Notes: generated by a model not told the origin, from the letters alone. Positions 25,667 to 34,529 are shown, numbered from the stretch's first letter. The stretch: 37,561 nt of DNA from Balneolaceae bacterium (GCA_007693395.1 REDS01000130.1:1-37561); one strand, 5' to 3'. Translations and numbers: made by a program.

Positions 25667-26671
25667 ATTCTACACATCGAAACAGAAAATAACTTATCAG
25701 AAGAAACAATTTTCATCGAAAAAGTTGACCCTGTTGTATTACTCGGTCTAAACGATGAACATCTGAGGCATCTTGATCGCGTTTTTCCTGCATCAAAACT
25801 CACAGCGCGTGGTAACAGAGTAAAGATCCTTGGCCCGAATACTGAAGTACGGGTGATAAAGGGCATTATCCATGAGATGTTGAAAGTTGGAGCAAAGAAG
25901 GGAGAAATACATTCTTCAGATGTCACAACTATACTCGCGCTTGCCAACAAGGTTGAAGGAAAATCGCAGAAAAGAAGTGAACCTGTTTTCGATCAAAATA
26001 CAGGCGATATTATTCTTCACACACACACAGGTGAGGCCGTATCTGCAAAAACTCCCGGACAACGAGATATCGTTAAAGCATCTGAAAATAACGATATACT
26101 TTTTGCTATAGGCCCGGCCGGTACCGGTAAAACATACACTTCGGTAGCACTTGCCGTAAAAGCATTAAAAGAGCGGAAAGTAAAAAAAATTATTCTTGCC
26201 CGGCCGGCTGTTGAGGCAGGTGAAAACCTTGGATTTCTTCCGGGAGACCTCAAAGAAAAAATCGACCCATATCTCCGCCCTCTTTATGATGCTCTTGAGG
26301 AGATGATTGAGTTTGATAAACTCGAATTCCAGCTTGCAAAAAATGTGATTGAAATTGCTCCCCTCGCTTACATGCGCGGAAGAACCTTAAATAATGCATT
26401 TGTTATTCTTGATGAAGCTCAGAATGCAACAAACACACAAATGAAAATGTTTTTGACCCGAATTGGCTTCAACAGCAGGGCAATCATTACAGGTGATGTA
26501 ACTCAAACTGATTTACCGCAAAAACAGCAATCCGGACTGATTTCCATACAGACAATTCTAAAAAACATTGATGGGATATCTTTTGTCTATCTTGACCAAA
26601 AAGATGTGGTACGCCATAAGCTGGTTAGGGATATCATCGATGCTTACGAAAAATTTGAGAACAAGAAGTAA
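25667..26671 (+). CDS. PhoH-family ATPase, start codon unclear
   Basis: The ATPase core has Walker A GPAGTGKT (DNA 26111-26134), the RPAVEAGENLGFLPGD block, Walker B VILDEAQN and an ITGDVTQTDLP sensor block, all typical of PhoH/PhoL RNA-associated ATPases. The first ordinary start codon is a GTG at 25853, which would give 272 residues. However, the frame stays open to 25652, and the extra codons read like the normal PhoH N-terminal domain (IFIEKVDPVVLLGLNDEHL, then ARGNRVKILGPNTEVRVIKG). No ATG, GTG or TTG exists in that extension, so an ATT at 25667 or 25664 is the best guess. Alternatives are a small upstream sequence error or true use of GTG. The domain assignment is secure; the start is not. 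Confidence 0.85.
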   Translation: MLHIETENNLSEETIFIEKVDPVVLLGLNDEHLRHLDRVFPASKLTARGNRVKILGPNTEVRVIKGIIHEMLKVGAKKGEIHSSDVTTILALANKVEGKSQKRSEPVFDQNTGDIILHTHTGEAVSAKTPGQRDIVKASENNDILFAIGPAGTGKTYTSVALAVKALKERKVKKIILARPAVEAGENLGFLPGDLKEKIDPYLRPLYDALEEMIEFDKLEFQLAKNVIEIAPLAYMRGRTLNNAFVILDEAQNATNTQMKMFLTRIGFNSRAIITGDVTQTDLPQKQQSGLISIQTILKNIDGISFVYLDQKDVVRHKLVRDIIDAYEKFENKK

Positions 26672-26685
26672 GAGGCTTTAAATAA

Positions 26686-27474
26686 ATGAGCCAACCTAAA
26701 GTAGTGCCATTGTATGAAGGTACATTTTCTGTGGCAATCGATAAAAAATTTAACCGAATAGGCAGAGATGATTCTCCTGGAAAAGGTGCTTTAAAACTTT
26801 CAATTAATCCATTTCTCATCACAACAAACGAGCGAAATATCTTGTTTGATGCAGGGTTAGGCGGCCTGATTGGCGAAGATACCTCTATCGAAACACTGAT
26901 TAATAATCTCGATGAGCATGGGGTATCAGATTATGAAATTTCAGATATTTTTATCAGCCATCTCCATTTTGACCATTTTGGCGGTCTGGCACATCAAGAA
27001 AATGGATATTGGGAATTAACGTTTCCCGATGCTACTGTATGGGTTTCTGAGGAGGGGTGGAAAAAAAGATATTCGCTAATTGGTGACGAACCGGAAGCAC
27101 ATCAAGATTTTTTTCATTTTTTAGACTCAATGGCCAATATAAAGTTCATATCGGATGATGTTGAGGAAGTTGAACACGTGAAAACGAAAACTATTGGCGG
27201 TCATACTGAATTTCATCAGGCACTTTTTTATGATAATGACTCTTTGCGATGCTTAATGGCAGGTGATGTAATTGGGAGAAGAATTTTCATCAACAGAAAT
27301 TTTGCCGCCAAGTATGATTTCAAACCAAAACAAAGTATTGAAGCCCGCGAAACTCTCAAGAGGTTTGCATGTAAAAATGATTTTACGATATTGGCTTATC
27401 ATGAAACACACCACCCAATGTTTAAACTAACGAATTACAACCCTAAATCGGGTTATTCAATTGAAGTTGTGTGA
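26686..27474 (+). CDS. MBL-fold metallo-hydrolase
   Basis: The 262-residue protein has the metallo-beta-lactamase fold signature HLHFDH (92-97), H173 in GGHTEF, D194 in MAGDVIG and a final histidine in YHETHHP, enough for a binuclear metal site. Overall layout resembles the lactonase-like branch (AHL lactonase/YtnP type), but the substrate cannot be read from the sequence. It follows phoH by 14 bp and ends 2 bp before the PNP start, so all are likely on one transcript. Confidence 0.82.
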   Translation: MSQPKVVPLYEGTFSVAIDKKFNRIGRDDSPGKGALKLSINPFLITTNERNILFDAGLGGLIGEDTSIETLINNLDEHGVSDYEISDIFISHLHFDHFGGLAHQENGYWELTFPDATVWVSEEGWKKRYSLIGDEPEAHQDFFHFLDSMANIKFISDDVEEVEHVKTKTIGGHTEFHQALFYDNDSLRCLMAGDVIGRRIFINRNFAAKYDFKPKQSIEARETLKRFACKNDFTILAYHETHHPMFKLTNYNPKSGYSIEVV

Positions 27475-27476
27475 TT

Positions 27477-28268
27477 ATGGAACTCCCCAACTATGTCTCT
27501 GAGATCAAAAACTTCCTTGTTGAAAGTGGATTTCCATCAAGTGTGGACTCCGTTGTAATACTGGGTTCCGGCCTTGGTGATTTTTCTGACACTATTGAAA
27601 ACTCTTTTTCAATTGATTATATACAAATTCCACATTTTCCTGCGCCATCCGTGCAGGGACATTCCGGTAAATTGTTTTATGGTAAAGTAGCTGGAAAAGA
27701 TGTAATAGCATTTTCTGGCCGTTTCCACCACTATGAGGGCTATTCCTTTAGTAAAACTGTACTTCCGGTTCATCTTGCAAATCTATTTTCGGCTAAAAAA
27801 ATAATTATTTCAAATGCCGCAGGTGCCATAAATACCAATTTCAAGGTTGGTGATTTAATGGTTATTGATGATGTATTTCGTTTCTTTCATTCTGTACCAA
27901 TTCTCCCTTCTAATTCATTCAGATATAATCTTTATCCTGTTGCTGACAGAATGCGCAAAATTGCTGCCGAATCTGGCCTTGATATTCAGAGAGGAACCTA
28001 CATGTATGTTAAAGGGCCAAATTACGAATCGAAAGCAGAAATCAGGGCTTTCAGAATTCTGGGTGCAGATGTTGTTGGAATGAGTACAGTACCTGAACTG
28101 ATTGAATCTTCAAGGCTCGGATTAAAAGCAGCAGCTATTTCTTTGGTTACAAATATGGCTGCTGGTGTTTCAAAAGGCAAACTCGACCATTCTGAGGTTA
28201 AAGAAGCTGCAGAAAAGCGAAAAGAAGATTTTGCTATTCTTGTCAGCAGTATTATTGAGAAGCTTTAA
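27477..28268 (+). CDS. Purine-nucleoside phosphorylase (trimeric type)
   Basis: The 264-codon gene encodes a class II (trimeric) PNP, with phosphate-binding GSGLG, FHHYEGYS, ISNAAGAIN, the base-binding KGPNYES loop and MSTVPE, then VTNMAAGVS. It cleaves inosine or guanosine with phosphate to the free base and ribose 1-phosphate. Adenosine deaminase in the same window would feed it inosine. The ATG at 27477 is preferred over a GTG at 27471 that overlaps the MBL gene. The stop converges with the DUF3307 gene, with 5 bp between them. Confidence 0.9.
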   Translation: MELPNYVSEIKNFLVESGFPSSVDSVVILGSGLGDFSDTIENSFSIDYIQIPHFPAPSVQGHSGKLFYGKVAGKDVIAFSGRFHHYEGYSFSKTVLPVHLANLFSAKKIIISNAAGAINTNFKVGDLMVIDDVFRFFHSVPILPSNSFRYNLYPVADRMRKIAAESGLDIQRGTYMYVKGPNYESKAEIRAFRILGADVVGMSTVPELIESSRLGLKAAAISLVTNMAAGVSKGKLDHSEVKEAAEKRKEDFAILVSSIIEKL

Positions 28269-28273
28269 GCTTT

Positions 28274-28974
28274 TTATATCATCCACTTTACAATCAGTGC
28301 TACACTGATAGCAATTAAAAAGCTCAAAAGTGTGCCTACTATGATATATTCGGTTAACTTTCGGTCTTTTTCTCTTGTTAAATCACTAAAACGAAACACT
28401 GATTTTGCTGCTATTAGAAAACCTACCACTTGCAAATGTCCAGCTATAACTGAGATAAATACTAAAATACGTTCAAGTATACCAATATAGAGTCCGGCAC
28501 TGGATAAGATGAATTTTCTGTATTTAGCACTTCATCATTCCACTTACTCAAAACGTGTTGCATTATAAATGCAGTGGGATATGTTAAAAATATAAGGCCG
28601 GTAATGATTATCCAGAATCTCTCTCCTACTGCTGGCAATTGTATGGGTTCTAAAAACAGTTGCAGTGCTATAAAAATCATAACTACGTGTGCTATTTGAT
28701 CGGCAAAGAACCAGAATCTTGGTTTGTTTTTTTGGAACGTCAGCTTTATGCCATCAATCAGAAAGTGTGAAACTGTGATAAAGAGTGCCGCTTTCCAGAT
28801 TGTTGAATCCCAAGTAATTAACAGAATTAGTAGAAAGTGAATAATACTATGAATCAGCAGGTACGGTGATTTCCACTTTTTCTGCATTTTATTCTCTATC
28901 CACATTTTTGGCTGTAGCAGAAAGTCACCAATTATATGTGCTAATAGGAGTTTAGTAATAAGTTCTGTTTCCAC
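28274..28974 (-). pseudogene. DUF3307-family membrane protein with a one-base frameshift
   Basis: The gene starts at a GTG overlapping the satD stop region by 23 bp. It encodes LLLAHIIGDFLLQPKMW, the usual DUF3307 opening, and then several transmembrane helices. The frame ends early at 28462 after an unrelated 17-residue tail. One frame over, the expected rest of the protein continues (AGLYIGILERILVFISVIAG, then LREKDRKLTEYIIVG-like helices) to a TAA at 28274. The total length of 701 nt is one base short of 234 codons. Restoring one T in TCTTA near 28504-28509 would read SSLSSAGLYIG. So either a recent single-base deletion or an assembly/sequencing error is present. The family commonly pairs with SatD; its function is unknown. 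Confidence 0.8.
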
Positions 28975-29599
28975 TTCTATAGCCTGTTCGTTGCATTATT
29001 TTTTCACGATAGTACTGCTCTAATTCTATTATTTCGTAAATCGAGCCTCTTTTTATCCTGTCATTTACTGTGGATTGTGCTAAGCCTAATATCTCGGCAA
29101 TTTCTACTTGAGTTATGCCCGGTTTTCTGAACAGTAATTCCGCAGTTTCTGCTGTATTGCTCGTCCATGAGTTCATGATGATGAGCGCCAGTTTTAGCAT
29201 CATGTTTATTTCTTCATCGAATTCGGGCCAGTTTGTTTTTATGGCCATATTTACTTTTCGGCTTTTTATCTCATCAAGTAGTTTACCGGAAAATACAAAT
29301 GGCTCATCGTTTGATTCACTTACCCGATTTTCTTGTTGATAGGCATGCCCAATACCAATTGCTAACCGCACATCCAGGGCTGGTTTTTTTATTTTTTTTA
29401 TGATGCTTTTTATCAGAATTGCAAGGCGCAGGCTTTCTTCTGGTTCTGCGGTGAGCTGAAAGCTGTCTCCTCTGTATATTTCCCAGTCGTGTGGTGTTTC
29501 TCCTATTTCTGAGAACATATTTTTAAGCGGATCTAACCATATTGTTGCCAGATCTGCCTTTTGGGACTGTATGATATCTCCTGTTATGATACTAATCAT
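28952..29599 (-). CDS. SatD-family protein with C-terminal helix-turn-helix
   Basis: The 215-residue protein begins MISIITGDIIQSQKA and has IYRGDSFQL and VRLAIGIG, matching the SatD family, whose N-terminal fold resembles nucleotide cyclase-like domains. Residues about 161-185 (GITQVEIAEILGL, then AQSTVNDRIKRG) form a helix-turn-helix. The family was named from a secretion/acid-tolerance locus in streptococci, but its biochemical role is not established. It is encoded upstream of, and overlaps, a DUF3307 membrane protein, a recurrent pairing. Three copies of a palindromic element lie 8-85 bp upstream of its ATG, so autoregulation through the HTH is a natural hypothesis. Confidence 0.82.
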   Translation of the reverse strand: MISIITGDIIQSQKADLATIWLDPLKNMFSEIGETPHDWEIYRGDSFQLTAEPEESLRLAILIKSIIKKIKKPALDVRLAIGIGHAYQQENRVSESNDEPFVFSGKLLDEIKSRKVNMAIKTNWPEFDEEINMMLKLALIIMNSWTSNTAETAELLFRKPGITQVEIAEILGLAQSTVNDRIKRGSIYEIIELEQYYREKIMQRTGYRSGNRTYY

Positions 29600-29606
29600 A
29601 CAGGAA

Positions 29607-29684
29607 TATCGGTATTTATTTCGATATTTTCAATTTATCGTCTATTTTGTCGATATTTTATTTTTATCGGTATTTTAGACGATA
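29607..29684. promoter_or_regulatory. Operator-like array: three TATCG-N10-CGATA copies, 29-bp period
   Basis: Perfect inverted repeats TATCG-N10-CGATA occur at 29607-29626, 29636-29655 and 29665-29684. Copy starts are exactly 29 bp apart, and the linkers are nine bases with almost only A and T (TTTTCAATT and TTTTATTTT). Six alternating half-sites are therefore spaced 15, 14, 15, 14 and 15 bp centre to centre. The array fills the whole gap between the photolyase stop and the satD start, so the satD promoter must lie within it. Binding by SatD or another regulator is inferred. It is not a CRISPR: the unit is too short, with no variable spacers. Confidence 0.8.
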
Positions 29685-29685
29685 T

Positions 29686-31164
29686 TTATAGCAGGCTTTT
29701 TTGACTACTGAAGGTGTTGAGGTAGTTTTTTAGTTTTACTTTTTTCTTTGTGCTTTCGCTTGTCATGTAACGTAATTTGCCAAATATTGGCCGTTCTTGC
29801 CAGGCTCTGTCAAATCTGCCGAAACACCAGAATATACCGGAGTAGCTGTTTGGATCTCTGCCATCTATGGCAAAGGTGTTGTTTAGGTCAATGAGATATT
29901 GTAATGCTGTTTCGGGGTCAGGAGTCCATTCTATTACTTTTTTACCCCACAACATGCGCAGGTAGTTATGAATAATTCCTTCTTCTCTGAGTTGCGTTTG
30001 CGCCGCATTCCAAATCTCGTCGTGTGTTTTTGATTGTGCCAGTTGTTCGTAGGCATAGGTCCATTCGCGTGCATCGTCGCGGTGTTGATTGAGTGTTTCT
30101 AATGCCCAATCGGGCAGGCTGTCAAATTTGTCGTAATCTTTTCGGTGATGGGCAAAGTGAAATCCTACTTCTCGCCAGGTTATAACTTCGTCAAGAAAGG
30201 AGTCGATATTTGGGTTACCATTAAAGAACCCGCCGGTTGAACCGTTGTTGTAAGTAATTTTATCTAAATCCCACCCTTCTGGCTGGTGCTGTAAAACGGC
30301 TTGAACTATTTCATATTCTGAAATTTTACCGAAATGAAGCCAGGGGCTCAAATTACTCGTTTTCTTTTCATCGGGATCGTTTCGTTTTTCATCGTAAACG
30401 AGAAGCCCATTTTTTATGAATTGCCCCAGCATACCGAGCGCAGCCTGTCTGCCACCGTGCCACTCTATAGGCTTCACATCGTGATTGATGGGTAGTTTTT
30501 CGATGAAGCCGGGTATATGATTTAGTGCATCTTGAACATCAGGAATATCTTGAAAAATCTCGTTCGGCAATTGAACAGTTTCTCTGTTTTTAAGATCATC
30601 GAGTGGAATTTTCTTGGGAGGATTTGTGTACGCTTCGATAAAATGTTTCTGCATGATTTTTCTGAAGAGATAGGCACTGTACGGATCTTTTTCTGTAAGA
30701 CCTAGTGGAATAAGCCCATTACTGTCTACAGTAATGTATGGAATGGAGAGTTCTTCAGGATAGGTATTATTCCGTTTGCGCATGATGAATACAGGGTATT
30801 CATCCGTAATCAAAACAGATGCTTTTTGGGAAAGATCAAAAAGGAGTTTTTTATATTGCCCGGGCTTTTCTTCAACAAATGATATGTAATTGAGCTCTTG
30901 TTGATTGGCGTAATCACGATGCTCTTTCATACCCTGCATCATAAATGTGTGTGAACGATCACTTGCCCAGGGGTAATCACAAGAGAAGGCCTCGAGTATG
31001 AGTAATGGTTTGCCAAGTTTATTGGCCCATGCTACAGCATACTCAAGGGCATAATTATAATGAAACCTGCGATTGATTTGCATCCAATAAAGAACATAGC
31101 CTCCATCCGGGTTTGGCTGATTACTGTTCTTTTTGAAAATACGTTGGCTGTTAAAATTTTTCAT
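29686..31164 (-). CDS. Class II CPD photolyase
   Basis: The 492-residue protein matches class II deoxyribodipyrimidine photolyases: YVLYWMQINRRFHYNYALEYA is the characteristic N-terminal block (seen at about residues 23-43), LSPWLHFGKIS lies at the FAD-binding boundary, and DGRDPNSYSGIFWCFGRFDRAW and FGKLRYM close the catalytic domain. It repairs UV-induced cyclobutane pyrimidine dimers with blue light. The ATG at 31164 gives MKNFNSQRIF; an upstream ATG at 31194 would add ten residues. It is 40 bp downstream of typA on the same strand. Its stop codon abuts the operator-like array of satD. Confidence 0.9.
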   Translation of the reverse strand: MKNFNSQRIFKKNSNQPNPDGGYVLYWMQINRRFHYNYALEYAVAWANKLGKPLLILEAFSCDYPWASDRSHTFMMQGMKEHRDYANQQELNYISFVEEKPGQYKKLLFDLSQKASVLITDEYPVFIMRKRNNTYPEELSIPYITVDSNGLIPLGLTEKDPYSAYLFRKIMQKHFIEAYTNPPKKIPLDDLKNRETVQLPNEIFQDIPDVQDALNHIPGFIEKLPINHDVKPIEWHGGRQAALGMLGQFIKNGLLVYDEKRNDPDEKKTSNLSPWLHFGKISEYEIVQAVLQHQPEGWDLDKITYNNGSTGGFFNGNPNIDSFLDEVITWREVGFHFAHHRKDYDKFDSLPDWALETLNQHRDDAREWTYAYEQLAQSKTHDEIWNAAQTQLREEGIIHNYLRMLWGKKVIEWTPDPETALQYLIDLNNTFAIDGRDPNSYSGIFWCFGRFDRAWQERPIFGKLRYMTSESTKKKVKLKNYLNTFSSQKSLL

Positions 31165-31203
31165 ATCAGAAAAACAGCACACCGTTGAAATCAATTCCCG
31201 AAT

Positions 31204-33024
31204 TTAGATCAACTCTTTATTTTTCTCAGCGCGTTTTCTGTCGTTATGATCTAAATAGAGCTTTCTTATTCGAAGGCTTTTTGGAGTAACTTCAAGAAGT
31301 TCGTCTCTATCTATGAATTCAATGGATTGCTCCAAACTCATCTTTTTTGCCTGAGATATCTTTACGGAATCTGCTGTTTGCGTAGCACGATGGTTTGTAA
31401 GATTCTTTTTCTTAACAACATTTATAACCATGTCGTCTGCCCTGTTGTTGATCCCCACAACCTGACCGGTGTAAACCGGATCGCCCGGTTCCACGATAAA
31501 CTGGCCTCTGTCTTGCAAACCTTCCAAGGCATAAGGAGTTACATCACCTTGCTCAAGCGAAATAAGCGCACCTCTTGTTCTGCCAGCTATTTCACCTGCA
31601 TATGGCCCATACTCATCAAATTGCTGGTGCATAATACCAGTACCCCGAGTTTCTGTAAGCATTTCGCCACGAAATCCAATCAACCCGCGAGAAGGTACTT
31701 TAAATTCTATTCGGTTGTTTTCACCCTCTTGCACCATCGATGTCATGATACCTTTTCGCTTCTGCAAATTATCGATCACCTTGTTGCTGTAATCGGTGTT
31801 TACATCAATTACCACTTCTTCAAATGGTTCGTATAATTTCCCATCAATTTCGCGGTATAAAACTTCCGGTCTTGAAACTGCAAATTCAAACCTTTCACGA
31901 CGCATTGTTTCAATCAAAATGGAGAGTTGTAATTCTCCCCGGCCTGCTACTCTGAACACGTCCGGATTATCGGTTGGTTCTACACGAACGGATACATTGG
32001 TTCGAATCTCTTTATTAAGCCGGTCTTTTATCATATTTGAGGTTACATAGTCTCCTTCGCGGCCAGCAAAGGGTGAGTTATTTACCCGAAAATACATCGC
32101 CATAGTAGGCTGATCGATATCATAATACTCTATGGGAGTGGGGTCTGTTGTATCTGTGAGTGTATCACCTATTTCTACAGCTTCATACCCGGCCATTGCA
32201 AAAATATCGCCTGCAAATGTTTCATCTACAGGCTCTCTGGTTAAACCATTAAATGTAAATAGTTTAGTAGCTTTACCTTTGGCTTTTAGATCACCCTTTC
32301 TGTTGAGCAATACAATTTCCTGATTGGTTTTTATACTGCCCTGCTCAACCCTTCCAATTGCAATTCTTCCTACGTAATCATTCCAGTCTACACTGCTTAC
32401 AAGCATTTTAAACGGGGCATTACCAATTTGCTCGGGCGGTGGAATATGTTCAACAATTTTGTCGAATAATGGAGAAAGGTCAATATTGTCGTCATCAAGT
32501 TCATTTTTAGCAATTCCATTAATGGCAACGGCGTAAAGTACGGGGAAGTCAAGCTGTTCGTCGTCTGCATCGAGTGATACAAATAGATCGAAAACCATGT
32601 TCAGCACTTCATCAGGACGGGCATCATTTCGATCAATTTTGTTGATCAATACAATAGGTTTGTAACCAAGTGCCAGTGATTTTCTTAGTACGAACTTAGT
32701 TTGTGGTAATGGGCCTTCGGCTGCATCTACAAGCAATATCACACCGTTAACCATTTTTAGGATTCGTTCAACCTCACCACCAAAATCGGCGTGACCAGGG
32801 GTATCGACAATATTGATTTTGGTGCCTTTCCAATTTATTGCAGTATTTTTCGAACTTATTGTAATTCCTTTTTCTTTCTCAAGATCTCCAGAATCCATTA
32901 CTCGTTCAGCAATTTGCTGGTTCTCTCTGAATGTTCCGCTCTGACGCAGCATCTGATCTACAAGCGTAGTTTTCCCGTGATCTACGTGAGCAATAATTGC
33001 GATGTTTCTGATGTCTTTTATCAT
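31204..33024 (-). CDS. typA: Translational GTPase TypA/BipA
   Basis: The 606-residue GTPase is of standard length. G1 AHVDHGKTT (12-20), G3 DTPGH (74-78) and G4 NKID (128-131) are intact. The EF-G-like domains and the BipA-specific C-terminus follow (RGLIGFRGEMLTETRGTGIM, then the VNVVKKKNLTNHRA block). TypA binds the ribosome and is linked to assembly and stress growth, especially at low temperature. It is the first gene of the typA-photolyase stretch. Confidence 0.96.
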   Translation of the reverse strand: MIKDIRNIAIIAHVDHGKTTLVDQMLRQSGTFRENQQIAERVMDSGDLEKEKGITISSKNTAINWKGTKINIVDTPGHADFGGEVERILKMVNGVILLVDAAEGPLPQTKFVLRKSLALGYKPIVLINKIDRNDARPDEVLNMVFDLFVSLDADDEQLDFPVLYAVAINGIAKNELDDDNIDLSPLFDKIVEHIPPPEQIGNAPFKMLVSSVDWNDYVGRIAIGRVEQGSIKTNQEIVLLNRKGDLKAKGKATKLFTFNGLTREPVDETFAGDIFAMAGYEAVEIGDTLTDTTDPTPIEYYDIDQPTMAMYFRVNNSPFAGREGDYVTSNMIKDRLNKEIRTNVSVRVEPTDNPDVFRVAGRGELQLSILIETMRRERFEFAVSRPEVLYREIDGKLYEPFEEVVIDVNTDYSNKVIDNLQKRKGIMTSMVQEGENNRIEFKVPSRGLIGFRGEMLTETRGTGIMHQQFDEYGPYAGEIAGRTRGALISLEQGDVTPYALEGLQDRGQFIVEPGDPVYTGQVVGINNRADDMVINVVKKKNLTNHRATQTADSVKISQAKKMSLEQSIEFIDRDELLEVTPKSLRIRKLYLDHNDRKRAEKNKELI

Positions 33025-33108
33025 AAAAAAAATGGTGAAGGCCTGAATAACTTACAAGCCTATATTTAATGATTTACCTGAATTGTGAATCCTGAAAAAC
33101 AGACAGCC

Positions 33109-33117
33109 CTAAATATA
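33109..33117 (-). promoter_or_regulatory. Candidate -7 element for typA
   Basis: On the minus strand TATATTTAG lies about 85 bp before the typA ATG and is close to the TAnnTTTG consensus. The 272-bp gap to the divergent SDR start holds no other gene that I can see. Confidence 0.3.
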
Positions 33118-33296
33118 CCACTAATATTATTCATAACTCTATTATTTATTCATAAACCTTTTACTCACCTCTTCGTTAAGGTTGAATTTCATATTTTTAC
33201 TCCCGCAATCAAGAAATTCTGAATGAAAGTCAAAATTCAAACGAATTCCTTATACTTCACTAAATGTATAGCACTCAACCAACGAATATCATCATT

Positions 33297-34073
33297 ATGG
33301 ATTTAGGTATTTCTGAACATACGTTTATTGTTTGTGGAGCAAGCAGTGGATTTGGAGAAGCAATAACACGGCAATTGGTAAAAGAGGGCGCAAACGTCAT
33401 TGCTGTCGCCAGGCGTGGAGATCTACTGAAAGATAAGTATGCCAACTTTGAAAAAAGTATAACCCCTGTAGAAGGCAGCCTGATTTATAGAGAAACACTT
33501 GATAAAATTATGTTTTCGGTGAAAAAAAGAAATATTCATGGGATAGTATTTAATGCTGGAGGGCCACCCACTGGTACACCCCTTCAAACTAAAATGGCCG
33601 ATTGGGATGCTTCATGGCAACTGATAATGCGGTGGAAAATTGATCTTGCCCTTCGATTAGCTCCGGTTTTTAAGGAAAAAGGATATGGAAGAATGCTGTT
33701 CATTGAAAGCCAGTCCATTAAACAACCACTGCCTGCATTAACATTAAGTAATGCATTCCGGGCAGGAGTGACAGGTTTTGCAAAGACGCTTTCGTTAGAA
33801 TTGGCAAAATATGGCGTAACTGTAAATGTTCTTGCACCGGGTTCTCACAATACACCTGCCATTGAGAGAGTTATTGAAAATAACAGCAGTATGAGGGGTA
33901 TTTCTTATAATCAAGCTAAACAAGAGATGGAGCAAAAGATTCCTGTTGGCAGAATGGGTACAGCTGAAGAATTTGCATCGTTAGCCACCTGGCTGCTTTC
34001 ACCAAATAGTGGTTATGTTACGGGACAAACCATTAGCCATGATGGTGGAAGCATTTCCGGGCTGTTTGGATGA
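33297..34073 (+). CDS. SDR-family oxidoreductase lacking the YxxxK motif
   Basis: The 258-residue Rossmann protein has the cofactor loop GASSGFG (14-20), NAGG (86-89), and the classical C-terminal PGSHNTPA and GRMGTAEEFASL blocks ending GYVTGQTISHDGG. At the catalytic position where YxxxK is expected, it reads SNAFR (151-155), so Tyr is Ser and Lys is Arg, in an ESQSIKQPLPALTLSNAFR context. A branch of FabG-like SDRs with SN-x-x-R at this place exists, so the change is probably ancestral. The activity is uncertain. The ATG at 33297 is chosen because the 11 residues before it, from an ATG at 33264, are not SDR-like. Confidence 0.82.
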   Translation: MDLGISEHTFIVCGASSGFGEAITRQLVKEGANVIAVARRGDLLKDKYANFEKSITPVEGSLIYRETLDKIMFSVKKRNIHGIVFNAGGPPTGTPLQTKMADWDASWQLIMRWKIDLALRLAPVFKEKGYGRMLFIESQSIKQPLPALTLSNAFRAGVTGFAKTLSLELAKYGVTVNVLAPGSHNTPAIERVIENNSSMRGISYNQAKQEMEQKIPVGRMGTAEEFASLATWLLSPNSGYVTGQTISHDGGSISGLFG

Positions 34074-34104
34074 TACATTTATTAATTATTGATCTGAGAT
34101 CCTA

Positions 34105-34527
34105 ATGATTTTTTTTCAAAAAGAGTTTTTTCTTACTTCAAAATCACGGGGATTTCACCTTATTACCGGTGAAATTCTCGAACAACTTGATAAGCTGCAT
34201 AGCATTAAAGCGGGTATTGCCCACATTTTTATAAAGCATACAAGTGCAGGACTAACCATCAACGAGAATGCAGACCCTTCTGTGAGGCGGGATTTTGAAT
34301 CTCATTTCGACCGAATGGTGCCGGAAGATTCCTCGCTTTTTGAACATACGCTTGAAGGCTCCGACGATATGACTTCGCACATTAAAAGTTCACTTTTAGG
34401 ACAATCTGTTACTGTTCCCATCACTAACGGTCAGTTTAATCTTGGCACCTGGCAAGGGATATATCTATGCGAGCACAGAAATTATGGTGGCCGGCGAAAG
34501 ATTGTAATAACCATTTATGGAGATTGA
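34105..34527 (+). CDS. YjbQ-family (UPF0047) protein
   Basis: The 140-residue protein is typical of UPF0047/YjbQ: IFIKHTSAGLTINENADPSV, then DMTSHIKSSLLG, the ITNGQFNLGTWQGIYLCEHR block and R-KIVITI at the end. Conserved His and Glu residues cluster as in the family; some members have weak thiamine-phosphate synthase activity, but the physiological role is unclear. It lies 31 bp after the SDR gene and its stop is 2 bp before the adenosine deaminase ATG. Confidence 0.9.
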   Translation: MIFFQKEFFLTSKSRGFHLITGEILEQLDKLHSIKAGIAHIFIKHTSAGLTINENADPSVRRDFESHFDRMVPEDSSLFEHTLEGSDDMTSHIKSSLLGQSVTVPITNGQFNLGTWQGIYLCEHRNYGGRRKIVITIYGD

Positions 34528-34529
34528 TA

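Noticed and set aside
28462-28974. Short 170-residue DUF3307 protein as the true product
   Set aside because: The last 17 residues do not fit a membrane protein end, while the correct continuation is present in the neighbouring frame.
29607-29684. Regular 29-bp repeats as a possible mini CRISPR array
   Set aside because: The conserved part is two 5-bp half-sites, linkers are short and AT-rich, no cas gene is near, and the location is a promoter. An operator array explains it better.
31327-31836. 169-codon plus-strand frame inside typA
   Set aside because: It is fully antisense to the C-terminal half of TypA, Cys/His-rich in a random-looking way, and has no domain.
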